Assembly: GCA_037126765.1 (NCBI GenBank) | Contig: JBBCBC010000007.1 | Location: 25,801,667-25,865,666, forward strand | Source: Stenogyne calaminthoides | Lineage: Eukaryota > Streptophyta > Magnoliopsida > Lamiales > Lamiaceae | Direction: 5' to 3' | DNA: 64,000 nt | Shown here: positions 1 to 11,158 of the stretch, one piece after another | How positions within the stretch are numbered: position 1 is the first letter of the stretch | How the letters are laid out: the number at the start of each line of letters is the position of its first letter | Translations under genes and position numbers: made by a program | The notes under the pieces: model-generated | Databases searched by the model: none | The model's input: only the letters and a program-made list of their open reading frames with translations | Told to the model about the DNA's origin: nothing

Positions 1-1580
1 GCTTTCGAGACTACCCACAGCAGCTTACTAACTTCTCCTCTAGAGTTTTCGACTACTCCGCGTAGTTTACTAACTCTTTACAACTCTACTCACCAACAAA
101 CACACTCCAACTACCTTCTCAAGGGTTTGGGGTTTCTCGGTTAGTTTTCAACTAGGATGAGATATCCTTTACAATGAAGCACAATGCAAAGGGTTATGAT
201 ATCTCGACTAAGCTTTGGATAAATCTTATCAAGCTAGGCTTAGTAAAGTGAGCTCTCTTCAATATAAAAGCACTTGGGAAATTCAAGGTATTTCGAGTGC
301 TTTAACTTTTGCAAGAATAAGTTTGAGCTCTTGAGTTGCGTGATAAATTTCCGTCACCTTACAAAGTAGAGGGTCACCAAGATTTATAGGCATACACCAA
401 GGTCACTCTTGAAAACTATCCGTTGGAGAGATAGCTTCGTGAGTTCCCTCTTATGGTGTGTGAGAAACGGCTATATTTAGGGTTTGAAACTCCCTAACAT
501 GTTTTAGGCAATAGCCTTTAATGTAGCCGGGTCTTCACTTTTTGCGATCTGGAACTTTCATTACATCCGACATCTTTTTTCGGTGGCACATCCTTTATCG
601 ATTGTCGATGATGGTGCAAATGTCGTCTTCCTCTTTTTGACTTTTGTCTCGATTAAAGGTAGACACCTTCAGCGGCTCTTTTGGTTACAAACTCGAGTTT
701 GATATAACCTTAACAACACCGACTTAGTTCCTTTTATGCGCATTTGAATGTCTTGGCAATATCTAACTTTCTAAGGCATCGCGTTTTTTTCTCGAGATTG
801 CATCTTGGATAGATATATTGATTGCCTTGGAACATTGGGTTCATCTTGAGCATTGATACATTCTTTGAGTCTTTAGTAATTCTTTGTGCTTTCGGATATT
901 CTTGATCTTGATTTCTCGGTCTTGATCTTGCGTCTTGAGTCTTACGAGTTCTTGAGTCTTACGAGTCTTGGTCTTCCGACTCTTGATTTCTTATGAGTCT
1001 TGATTTATCTTGGTGATGTCTTGAGTCTTCATCTTTGAGTCTTGATTCTCGATTTCATCTTGAGTCTACGATATCTCGATTTCATCTTGAGTCTTCATGA
1101 TTTATCTTGGTTGATGTCTTTGAGTCTTCATCTTTGAGTCTTGATTCTCGATTTCATCTTGAGTCTCTGATATCTCGATTTCATCTTGAGTCTTCATGAT
1201 TTATCTTGGTGATGTCTTTTGAGTCTTCATCTTTGAGTCTTGAGTTCTCGATTTCATCTTGAGTCTCTGATATCTCGATTTCATCTTGAGTATTGAGTCT
1301 CGATCTCTCCGAGTCTTGATTCTCGATTTCTTCATCGAAGTCTTTAGAGACTTCAGTTTCATATTGAAACTTCAGTTTCTTCAGAATCATACTGAGTTCT
1401 TCGGGGTCTTGAACCTATCTGAACTATATCTCACGACTATACATTTTGCAGATGACATCCTGAATACTCTAAAACTGAATCCTGACTTAACTATCAAGAT
1501 CAATCTGAACATGTCATACTCAGGGGTTTTGGGATCTTAATCAAAATCATATAATCTTTTATTAAATTCATCTCCCAACA
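1..1580 (-). mobile_element. LTR of family 1 copia element, subfamily sf1, partial (antisense)
   Basis: The right end reads ATTAAATTCATCTCCCAACA, the reverse complement of the conserved LTR start TGTTGGGAGATGAATTTAAT. Internal blocks match the complete sf1 LTR at 49177-51468: TATA and leader blocks near 300-420, the GAGTCTT-rich array, and the AATGTCTTGGCAATATC block. The 3' part of the LTR lies beyond the left edge of the window. No coding capacity is expected. Confidence 0.9.
890..1340 (-). repeat. Degenerate GAGTCTTGAT array inside the sf1 LTR
   Basis: Short units of about 10 to 20 bases built on GAGTCTTGAT, CATCTTGAGTC and ATTTCATC recur many times with irregular spacing. A higher-order unit of about 80 bases (TTGAGTCTTCATCTTTGAGT, then CTCGATTTCATC) repeats at roughly 1020, 1110 and 1205. 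The same array type sits at 7960-8360, 23220-23525, 35525-35780 and 50640-51300, so it is a property of this LTR subfamily. Confidence 0.85.
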
Positions 1581-1864
1581 GAAATCTAGATCATAGATAC
1601 AAACACAATGATTTAAAAAAAAATATTATGAGTCATGTAACTAAAATAAATTAATCTAACATTAATGCATACTCCATATACAAAATGTATTCTCATTTCA
1701 AAAATATTAAAATTTCATATAAGTTACTTACCTCTATGAACCGGCGTAGCAAGCGGACGGATGCAATAGTAGCTATTATTAATTTCTTAACTTCCAAATC
1801 CAAAAAATTTCCAAAAGACCATATTGGTTTTTTTTTTTTGGCAAGTCTACAAGAACGTAGACCC
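1581..1864 (-). other. Non-coding leader fragment of the gypsy-like element
   Basis: This AT-rich sequence lies immediately downstream, on the minus strand, of the primer-binding site at 1865-1876. Close to the PBS, at about 1847-1863, a short palindrome (GTCTAC, a 6-base loop, GTAGAC) is visible, as is common in plant retrotransposon leaders. A run of 12-13 T lies at about 1830. There is no credible coding region. It ends abruptly at the sf1 LTR. Confidence 0.5.
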
Positions 1865-1876
1865 GCTCTGATACCA
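1865..1876 (-). promoter_or_regulatory. Primer-binding site, initiator-Met tRNA
   Basis: GCTCTGATACCA is the exact reverse complement of TGGTATCAGAGC, the 12 bases that pair with the 3' end of plant tRNA-iMet. It lies three bases from the LTR end, which fixes the minus-strand orientation. Confidence 0.9.
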
Positions 1877-1879
1877 CTC

Positions 1880-3462
1880 TGTTACGCCCCAAATTTTCAT
1901 AAATAAATCTCGTACATTAAAGAGCGATTTAACTAATTTTAAAAATAAAGAATTTAACAAGAATCTTTATATGTAGAAATGAGTTCAACGAAATTACCAG
2001 AAAGAATTATTTAACTATCAAACTCTGCATAACTTTTAAAATAAAATAAATTCCGAATAATCTCGACTAAAATTCAAATAAAACCACAGTCAAATATTTA
2101 TCATTATGAATTTAAACAATAAAGGAAGATATGCACTTAATCTTAAAATAGATAAAATTAAACTGGAGTTCATTAAATCCTCAAGCTATGCATCCTCCGT
2201 CATACCACGTCGGCTCTTAATCTGAAAAGGGGAAATAAGAAGGGGTGAGCAAACCACAGCTCAGTGGGGACATGTTTGCCAAAATCAAATATAAAAAGCA
2301 ATTAAATCACCAAACAAGTTAATGTGCAACTTCTGTAACATCAATTCTTCTTTCCTCGATTATAAAGGTCAGACGACCTACTCCTCGTTTATAAAGATCA
2401 GATGACCTATTCCTCGTTTATGAAGGTCAGAAGACCTATTCCTCGTTTATAAAGGTCAGAGGACCTATATTCTCAAACATAATTCCACATGAATGTCAAT
2501 AAAATTACAAATCATATTTAATAAGGACAAACATAATAGATAGAAATCCCCACCTCAAAGTCGAGTGATACTTGATGATGAATTTGTAACTTTAATCCTC
2601 CTCGTGATCACCGTCAGCTATCCTTAATAGTTAAATTTGCTTAGGAAATTATAGAAATAAATCCTCATATAACTCTTAATTAGAATCTTCCAACCTTAAT
2701 GTTGGTACCTTCGAATATAACTCCTCCTAATCCAATTAACAAAACAGTACGCGTATAAACCGCACATAGATTCATCCTATTAATTAACCAATCTTAATAA
2801 AATAATATTTTTAAGATGCAAAGCAACTAATATTCACGGCCGGCTAATTCCTCATAATTGAACATTCAATTAAACTTTAACTTTTAACCCAAATATAATA
2901 ATAATCTAATAAAATCAGTTCCTAGCCTACTGGTGCTAGACTACTTCACGTAATTCAAGAAACACTCCATCCTAATTAATATTTTAGATATCCTCTAAAT
3001 GTTCCTTTCACATAGCCAAAACCCCCAACTATATATATATATTAAGAGTGAACATCTACTGCTAAATATATGTATACAATTAAAGGAAGGAAAATTGACA
3101 TGGTTTTAAAGGTTAATGTTCGGCAGAAGCAAAATAAAGAACAAGACGGAAGAAATATACCGTGTGCACCGTGGAAGAAGAAGTAATTGTTATTAGGGTT
3201 TTGTGGCGTGTATCCGTGAATAATATGAGGTGAGACCTCCTATATATATGTAAGTGTATCAAGATCAGGCTTGGGCTTACGTGAAATACATAAGCATATT
3301 AAAATTGGGCTTGGACTTGAGTAAGTTAAGAAATTGAAATTAAATATGAAAGACTTTAAAATCCTTGTCTCAAAATAATAATAATACCGTAAACGCGGTA
3401 TAATTATAAAATAAATTAGCAAATTAAATATATATCTACTTATAAAATCTCGGGATATTACA
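1880..3462 (-). mobile_element. LTR of an unrelated, probably Ty3/gypsy, element
   Basis: Read on the minus strand, the LTR starts TGTAATATCCCGAG and ends GGGGCGTAACA, giving TG..CA termini, and is followed after GAG by the tRNA-iMet primer site. It is about 1,583 bp. The sequence shares nothing with the copia LTRs of the window. LTR starts of the TGTAA-CCCG kind are common in plant Ty3/gypsy chromoviruses, but no coding region is present to prove the class. The element interrupts the second ORF of the family 4 element, which begins directly at 3463. Because the PBS is attached, this is a truncated element, not a solo LTR. Confidence 0.75.
2354..2469. repeat. Four tandem 29-bp units in the gypsy-like LTR
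   Basis: Units starting CCTCG at 2354, 2383, 2412 and 2441 share CCTCGTTTATAAAGGTCAGA and then GACCTAT, with one to three differences each. There is no spacer, so this is a simple minisatellite and not a CRISPR array. Confidence 0.9.
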
Positions 3463-3999
3463 AGGCGTGGGGTCATAGAAGCGGCTATTAAGAAGAAGAA
3501 GCTTGCTGAAGTTGCCGGACTTAACCGAACCTATGTCAGACGACAAAATAAGAAGGCAGCAGAAGCAGAAGAAATAGACTGGGAAGAGAGAGCCTTTCCT
3601 GAGGAGGTTGAAGGTATTATGGTGGCCCGACAAGACTTGCTTCCTGAATGGACAAGAATTAAAGTCGACTGGCTGAGCGATGTGCATATTATTCAGAAGA
3701 TACCAGAAAATACCGACCAAGGAGCGTTCGATGCTGAATTTCTAAATTGGCTGAAAATCAAATACCCAAATTTCTACAAGGTGGTGATGCATGAAGGGAA
3801 AATCATGTCCTTAATCCCTTCTGCACCCAAATTTCAGACAATGATCCCACCACTCAAGGCAGATAACTCTCTTCACCCAGTAGGATTTAAAAAGATCTTC
3901 TATGATTTTGCTAAGAAAGGAGATATATTTGAGAGAGAAAGACTGGAGGCCTTGCTGCAGAGAATGTACAAGATTTTCAATATTCCAGCAGATCTTTAG
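3463..3999 (+). pseudogene. C-terminal part of the family 4 element's second ORF
   Basis: The frame is open from the LTR junction at 3463 to TAG at 3997-3999, about 178 codons; the first Met is at 3619 but the original start lies upstream and is lost. The N-terminal part is lysine- and glutamate-rich. The C-terminal part contains LLPEW, WLSDVHII, FLNWLKIKYPNFY, then an R-E-R-L-E helix and an F-N-I-P-A-D end. The order and spacing resemble the C-terminal domain of the second ORFs of elements A and B (WPHVDKW, KWFNVFD, then R-E-E-L-K and M-F-N ... P-A-D). This supports a shared domain, at a distance. There is no signal peptide or hydrophobic span. Function is unknown. It lies directly upstream of its own polypurine tract and LTR, the position of an envelope-like gene in SIRE-type elements. 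Confidence 0.7.
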
Positions 4000-4223
4000 A
4001 GATTCTCATTTTGAAGAAATCAGAAGATGTCTTTTCTTTAGATCAGATGATAGGTAATTATTGTACTTGTAATCTTGAAACTCCTATATATAAAACAAGT
4101 TACCTTTCTGATCTTAAGACAACAACTCATTGTCTCCTGATTTCTGTTGTTTATGTTCTTACTTTCTGCATGGTTATCTGTTTTTCTGATTAAGTGTTTT
4201 GGTTCCATCAAAAAGGAGAAAAT
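4000..4223 (+). other. 3' untranslated region and polypurine tract of the family 4 element
   Basis: Non-coding and T-rich. It ends in AAAAAGGAGAAAA at 4211-4223, immediately before the LTR start TGTTGGG. This is the expected position of the plus-strand primer (PPT). Confidence 0.85.
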
Positions 4224-5791
4224 TGTTGGGAAATTTGTATTTAGTTTTGATGGAAGTTCCAAAACAGTTTGTAATAGGACCAGTCAGACCTGTTAGGTGA
4301 CTTATGACTTAGAATCAGGATAGGATGACCAACTGAAATGTATAGACAGCTGATGTATAAAATAGTTCACATATTGAGGGGGAACTCAATATGTATAGAT
4401 CAGGTCAGAAGACCAGATGAGGTCAGAAGATCAGAAGACCAGATGAGGTCAACAGACAAGTCAAGTCAGAAGACCAGACGATGTCAGATGATCAGGTGAA
4501 GACATGAAGCTCAAGTTCAAAAGACCTGAAGATCAGATGACTACCAGAAGATCAAGACCAGAAGACCAAAAGACCTACATCAGCCGAGTCTGCTAGTTGA
4601 GCTAAGACAACTTGCACCAGAAGACTCTATCAGGTAGACTGATCAGTTTTATCTGATCAGGTCAGCTCACACCAGGTGTCAACTGATGTTGCACCAAGTC
4701 ATACGTTGTTGATCTGAACAAGAATAATGTCAACTTTAGTTGGTAGAACAAACAATGAAAAGTGTACTTGTTAACCAACGAGATCGAGACACGTACGTAC
4801 GGAGCTGACAATGCGGGATTCGGTGCTGCAAAGTCAAACGGCTAGAAAGGACAATTATACACGCTTTCGGCCATGCCGTTCCTGAAGCACGTCAAATTAA
4901 TCCTGCAACCTACCAAAAATAGCCTGAAATTCAAATTGCTCTCCAACGGCTATTTGATTTCAAGGTCTATAAATATGGGATTGCTCTTCATACTGAAGAC
5001 ACAAAAATTATCATCAAGCTCAAGCTATAGCAAGATTTTCGCACGAAGAACACAAAATTCAAGTTTATTTTATAAGTGTTCATCCCATTGTTCTTAGCAT
5101 AGAAATCTCATCCTTTAGCTTTAGGCTACATAAACACTACGATAGATTTTCAGTTGGAACAACAACAAATCTTTACCCAAACCCAAAAGTTAGGTTAAGT
5201 TTATTTTGCAAGATTTCAGACTAGGGTTTCTAGTTCTGATTTCTGGGATCGATTGAGTGAGAACTCTTGAAACATCTATTGGTTGTACTGTGTTGGACTA
5301 ACACAATAAACTAAGTCCAGTTGGTTAGTTGGTGCCCCTTGTGATAGGGAAGAGTGGACGTAGGACTGGTTGTCCGAACCACTATAAAAATATTGTGTGT
5401 ATTTACTTGCTCTTAACTGCTTTACACTACTGCACACAACTTGGTTTAAATTGCATACATACTCTGAATTAGGATCAGTCTGCATCAAGCAAATGACCTG
5501 ATCAGTTTGAAACTTTAGTCATCTGATTGAAAACAGACTGCAGAATCTGATTTCTTAAAACTTGTTTTTCACACGGGTTAAAACTAGCTTCCGCACATCA
5601 GTTAAACTGATAGACACCGAACTGATCTGTCATCAGGCGATCAGTAAGTTGGATATCAGTTCAAACTGATTCACACGCACTCTGATCAGGCAACCTGCTT
5701 ACACACCTGATCTTGCACGAAAAGTTTTCAGAAGTCTATTCACCCCTCCCCTCTAGACTTCTGCCCTCACAAAACCCGTTTGGGACCTACA
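4224..5791 (+). mobile_element. 3' LTR of a family 4 copia element
   Basis: TG..CA ends (TGTTGGGAAATTTG to TTTGGGACCTACA), 1,568 bp, preceded by a PPT. The ends and body match the shorter LTR at 55519-56361. Motifs: a GACCAG/AGATCAG-rich stretch at about 4390-4620, CTCCAACGG and TATAAATA at 4941-4975, and the AGTGG..CCACT hairpin at 5353-5383. The right end lies within the antisense second-ORF copy at 5792, so this element inserted there. The matching left half of that host ORF is not found upstream. Confidence 0.9.
4941..4975 (+). promoter_or_regulatory. LTR promoter module, CTCCAACGG plus TATA box
   Basis: CTCCAACGG at 4941-4949 and TATAAATA at 4968-4975. The same pair occurs in sf1 LTRs (23938-23946 with 23981-23988) and in the family 3 LTR (38175-38183 with 38202-38209). 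It is the likely core promoter. AACGG is a MYB-type core, but binding is inferred only. Confidence 0.65.
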
Positions 5792-7816
5792 GCTTCCCTT
5801 CAATAGCAGGTAATTTTGTGAGCTTATCATAACTTTCCCCCTTTTTGGCATCATAATTGATCAGAATTTCTGAAAGGGTTCTGTCCATATGTAACTGCTC
5901 ACGCCCAACGAATCTTAACTCAGCAGTTATGTGGAAGTTTTCATCCTGTAGCCTTTGAAGAACATTCAACCCAGTAGATGTATCTTCTGCTAGACCACTA
6001 AAAGTAGCATGTATTTTTGTTATGAGTGATGAACTCATTTCCTCAACAGCAGTTTTGATTAGCTCTTCTGTCCTAGCTTTCATCATATCCTCCAGCATTT
6101 TTGATCTTAATTCAAACTTCTTCTCCATTTCACCCAACATATCTCGAGAGATATCTCCTAATCTAGCATCTATCCCAGCAAGATTATCATCAATGGAAGT
6201 AGATAATGAAGTTACCTAATCAGCTTTCGCCATAGATGAGTTCAGCAATTCAACTGTTTTGCTCTGAGAGATTTGAACATCAGCAAGTTTTGTCACTTGG
6301 TCTACCAGAGGCTCGAGCTTTGACATCTGATCAACAAGCGACTCAAGCTTGGTAAGCTTCTCAAGAATTGGAGTGATATCAATAGCTGGTTGAGGAGGAA
6401 TTGGAACTTCAGCATCAGTTTGTACACCAGCATCTGTCATCTCAGTTATTGTAACTTCAGGTTCCTTCTGATATTGGAGCATCCTGAGGTTGTTCTCCCT
6501 GAATGGTTGCCTCAACACTTGACTCAGCAACCTTCTTGCTCCCTTCAGGATTTTCTTCAGCATTCTTCTCCTGTGTAGGTCCTTGGTCTTCTTTGTCCTG
6601 ACCACTTACTTCTCCTTCTGGTTGAGGGATCACCTTTCTTTCAGCAATATTTTTCTGCACTAAGGTATCAAACTCAGAATGCTTGATCCTCCAGACCAGA
6701 GAAGGCATCAAGTTCAGCGACTTCCTCCGCCCAGAAGTCTTCTTCTCTGAAATTGTCAATCATCAGCATCATGACAAAGGATTGATTGACAATCAGCATG
6801 GCAGTTTTCAATCTGAAGAACATATCCTGAAGATCAGGAAAGTCTGTTAACTCAGGGTATTTGTCCAAGATAAATCTTTCTGCCTTCTGTCTCCATTCCC
6901 TTTCTTCTGCTTCACCTTTTCTGAGTTCAACAATAGGCGCCTCCTCTTCAGAGCTAGAATGAGCCTCTAAAGGTATGGAAATATATGGCTCTGAGGGTTG
7001 AGTGGGTGGGATGGTTATTTGACTCTATTCAGCAGGTTTTTGAGAACCTGTGAAGATATCTCGGGTAATTCGGTCAGTGCCAATACTGGTACCCAGTACC
7101 TCAGTAAAGAAATCCTCATCTCCTACTCCTCCGGGTGGAATTTCTTCCTAAGTGGTTTCCGCTTCAGTGGCCTGAGAAACCACCTTGGCAAGGGTGTCAA
7201 GCAGAGACTTCCCACCTGACTTCTGCTCACGAATCGTTCTGAGCCTTTTCTTCTTCCTTTTCTGCTCATCCTGAGCCTTCTTCTTATCACCAATTTCTCT
7301 CTTTACACTCAACAGTTCAAGAGATTTCTTCCATTTCTCTGCCTCCTCAGGCTATTTTTCCACAACTTTCTTTTCCTTCCGTTTGGCCACCTCTGCGAGA
7401 GATATAGTTTCCTGACCGGATTTAGATTCATCATGTTCTTCTGGTTCCTCCTGAACCATTGACCCTTGACTTCCTGAAGGAGCTGGTTTCCTTCTTTGGG
7501 ATTTAGGCTATCGAAACATGATCCTATTCCGAGAAAATTCCACTCCAGTCATTAAAAACATGTTTTCTCTGGGCAGTGTTTCAATGAGAAAACAGATCTT
7601 TGTGCCAAACAGTACTTTCCCATTCTTTGTGAAAGCCCATTAGGAATACTTCAACTTCTGGTTTTGATGCACAATGCAATCCGCCAGAAATTTCAACCAG
7701 TTGAAGTCAGTTGAAGGAGAGTCTTCAATTGCAGCCATGAGCCTTAACTTGTTCCTGCTCACCTGCTCTAAACTTTCAGAGGTGCTCATCAAGCACTTGG
7801 CTACAATATCTATTAA
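5792..7816 (-). pseudogene. Second-ORF (ORF2) fragment of a family 1-related element, antisense
   Basis: Read on the minus strand from 7816, it opens inside the N-terminal domain (LIDIVAKCLMST, then LRLMAAIEDSPSTDFNW). It continues through charged linker, the RYPEL/TDFPDLQDMFFRLK helix block, and the coiled coil that ends near AKKGE and LPAIEGKL. Several stop codons and frame changes break it, for example a stop near 7640 and frame breaks between 6868 and 7500. It is more diverged from the ORF2 copies of A, B and C than these are from each other. Both ends are cut by later insertions: the family 4 LTR at 5791 and element A at 7817. An internal polypurine copy lies at 5834-5846. Confidence 0.8.
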
Positions 7817-9298
7817 TGTTGGGAGATCAATTTAATAAAGAGATTTTGATTAGATCCCAAAACCCCTGAGTATGACATGTTCAGGATAATCTTGATAGAC
7901 TGAGTCAGGATTCAGTATAGAGTGTTCAAGAAGTTATCTGCACCATGTATAGTCACAGATGATCGTTAGATTCAAGACTCAAAGAAAGTTTTCAAGAAAT
8001 CAAGACTTAGTAAGTTTTCAAGAAATCAAGACTCAAGAAGTTTCTCAAGAAATGAAGACTCAAAGAAGTTTTCAAGAAAAACTCAAGACTAGCAGAAGTA
8101 ATCAAGAAACTGAAGACTCAAAGAAGGCAATCAAGATCAAGAGTTTTCAAGTAATCAAGACTCAAGAGGACATCAAGACTCAAGATGTTACCAAGACTTA
8201 GTATGTCATCAAGAGTCAAGATGACATCAAGACTCAAAGATGTATAAGATCAAGATGACATCAAGACTCAGATGTCATCAAGACATCAAGACTCAAGACA
8301 ATCAAGACTCAAGATATCAAGACACGTAAGATACTAAAGACTCAAAGAGTTATTGAAGACTCAAGAAGATCTTTGAATAAAAGATAAACTGAATGTTCCG
8401 AGGCACTGAATAATATCTATCTGATGACTACAAAACTGAGAAAAACGAGAATATTCAGAAAAATAGATATTGCCCCAGACATTCATATTCAGACAAAAGG
8501 AACTAAGTCTAAGTGTTGTTTAAGGTTATCTCTTTCAGAGAGATTGACCAAATAGAGCTGTTATGTTTGTCTACATTTACAGAAGACAAGAACCAATCAG
8601 AGGAAGGCAACACTGTACTTTACTGACACTGAAAGCGACAAGTCACTGAAGCATGTCAGTAGTACTATGTTCCAGACTGCAAAAATTGGTGATTGGCTAC
8701 ATGAATGCATATTTCCTAAAACATGCAAGGGAGTGTTCAAACCCTAAATATAGTCGTTCATCAAACACCATAAGAGGAAACTCATGAAGCTATCTCCTCC
8801 AACGGATAAATTTTCAAGAGTGACCTTGGTGAAGTTGCCTATAAATACTAGTGACCCTTTACATTGAGAGGTTACGGGAAATTTGAAAGCAACTCAAGAG
8901 CTCATTCGTATTATTGCAAATTGAAGCACTCTAAAAACCTAGAATTTCCCAAGTGTTTCACATTGGAGAGAGCTCATTCACTAAGCCTAGATTGATAAGA
9001 TATATCCAAATCTTAGTAGAAATATCCTAGCCTTTGCATTGTTCTTATTGTAAAGGATATCTCATCCTAGTTGGAAACCAACCAGAAACCTAAACCCTTT
9101 GTTAAGGTAGTTTGTGTGTGTTTGTTGGTGAGTTGGAGTTGTAAAGAGTTAGTAAGCTACAGTGAGTTAGCCAGAAAACTCTAGAGAAGAAGTTAGTAAG
9201 CTACTTGTGGTAGTCTGAACACTTGTGTGTGTTTGAGTTAGTAAGCTGCAGTGAATCAGCCAGAAAACTCAAGGTAGAAAAGTGAGTAAGCTACTTGA
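7817..9298 (+). mobile_element. 5' LTR of element A, sf1, 3'-truncated
   Basis: It starts TGTTGGGAGATCAATTTAAT within the antisense ORF2 copy; the five bases before it are ATTAA. The sf1-specific array occupies about 7960-8360 and TATAAATA lies near 8840. At about 9298 the LTR (GAGTAAGCTACTTGAG) joins directly to gag sequence (TTCAGATTCACTAGC). Compared with element B, the LTR end with its hairpin, the PBS, the leader and the first ~150 codons of gag are missing. One internal deletion explains this. Confidence 0.85.
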
Positions 9299-11101
9299 GT
9301 TCAGATTCACTAGCATCATGAATGATCTAAATGCTCTTGGGAAAAGATACCCACAGAGAGAAGTGGCATTGAAAATTCTTAGAGGACTATCTAAGAAATG
9401 GGATATACATGATGTGGTGATTAAAAACACCAATAATACTGATTCCATGTCATATCAACAAGTTTTCTCTGAACTGAAAGCTTATGAGTTTGTGATTGAC
9501 ACGAAAACTAAGAAATCTGACAGCAAAGATGATTCTTCATCTAGCAAGAATGTGGCTTTCAAAGCCAAAGAGAAATCATGTAAGTCTATAGAGTCTGAGA
9601 ACCCACTTGCCAAAAATCAGGATGAGCAGGAGGATAAGCTAGTACTGTTGGCAAGGAGGTTTGAAAGACTCAATAGCAGATATGGGAAATATAAGAAATA
9701 TTAAAGAAATCACAGGTACAAAAGAGACTTAAAAGCTGAGGACAGATACACTGAGAAAAGAAAAAACCAGAAAGCTGAAGGATCCTCATCCAAAAAGAAG
9801 GACTCCAAGACCAAGGAGGAAAGTGATCAGGATGATGATGCAAACAGATGCTACAACTGTCAGAAGAAAGGTCACTTTCAATATGACTGTCCTGAGCTAA
9901 GTGCTAAAGAAAGAAAGGAAATACAAGCCAAGAGAGACAAGAAGTTCTCCAGCAAGAAAGCTATGATTGCTGAGGAAGAAGAACATTCTGAAGAAGGTTC
10001 CAGTTCCTCAGATGAGATTTTCTCAAATAGTGACAGTGATGATATCTGTCTTATGGCTGTGGAGGAGGTAAATTCTTCTATCTCTGTTGTTGCTCCTACA
10101 CAAGCACACGAGTTCTCAAGTTCAACTGTAAACAGTAACTTTGACCTGATGGATTCATTTGAGAATCTTATGAAGGACTATTCTGTGTTACAAGAACTGC
10201 TCACTGAAACTCAAGAGCAGAACAAGGAATCGACTGCTGAGAATCTGAAGTGGAAAGACTCTAAAAATGCTGAGATCACTTCTCAATTCATGGGAACTAC
10301 TGATGAACTAGATGTTCTGAAAGTACAACTCTTAGAAAAAGAGAAGGTGATAGAGATCCTGAATGGAAATTTAGAGAAATCCACTAAAGAGATTCAGCTT
10401 ATCAGAACTGAGTTCAATGACCTCTTTGAGAAGCATGAAACTCTAAAGAAGTGTGAGGATAATGCGCAGAGAAAGTTAGCTCTATTGAATACCAGAGAAA
10501 GTGTGAGGATAATGCGCAGAGAAAGTGTAAAGGACCTATGGTTTAAGAAAAACTGAAGGTTCAGGGAAGAAAGCCCAGACCTCAGGAAAAGGCTAGAAAA
10601 CCTGAACACTCAGTAGGAAATCTTCAGGCCAGTACTTCAAAGCCCCAGGATAAGAATACCAACCTAAAGAGATCTGCACTGAACCATCAGAGGAATTTTC
10701 AGAAGAGAAACACTCAGCAGAGATATTCTAAACTGAAAAGACCAAGTCCTCAGATTACTGAAAGACCCCAATTTCAGTACAGGCAACCCAAACCCCACTT
10801 GCCTAAGGGTAATAGTTTCCCGAACCCAAGTCAGCAGAGACAGGGACCAGTTGCACAAAAGCCAAGGCACTTGAACAAAAGGCCTGAACCCAAGAAGAAG
10901 TCTAAGGCTCATGTTCATGCTAAGGCTGGCACTCATACACAGGATACTGCCAAGGCACCTAGGGTGGTGAATGTGTATGTAGATGTTTATGGGAGAGAAA
11001 TCAGCAACTCTAAAGTAATTAGAGTTGTTAGGCAGATTTGGGTTCCAAAAGGTACAGCTAACCTGGTAGGACCCTACACCAAATGGGTACCTAAGAACTG
11101 A
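9299..11101 (+). pseudogene. gag of element A, 5'-truncated
   Basis: The capsid-type part of a Ty1/copia Gag (UBN2-like) begins at FTSIMNDLNALGKR; the start codon is deleted. A stop falls after KYGKYKKY (about 9702). The CCHC zinc knuckle CYNCQKKGHFQYDC at 9849-9890 is intact and should bind the genomic RNA. An acidic serine-rich stretch and a coiled coil follow (QLLEKEKVIEILNGNLEKS). A direct duplication of about 26 bases (GTGTGAGGATAATGCGCAGA) at 10450 and 10500 breaks the frame. The C-terminal basic region ends KWVPKN before TGA at 11099-11101, in the same frame as pol. Confidence 0.85.
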
Positions 11102-11158
11102 TCTGATTTTCAGGTGAAGGAAAAGGGCACTGAGCTAAATGAATAAAAAATAGCACTG

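Noticed and set aside
2354..2469. CRISPR-like array of 29-bp repeats
   Set aside because: Units are contiguous without unique spacers, in a eukaryotic LTR; it is a minisatellite.
7959..8201. 80-codon frame (SRSNQETEDSK-type) in the A LTR
   Set aside because: It is a translation of the degenerate LTR array and changes frame in every other LTR copy.
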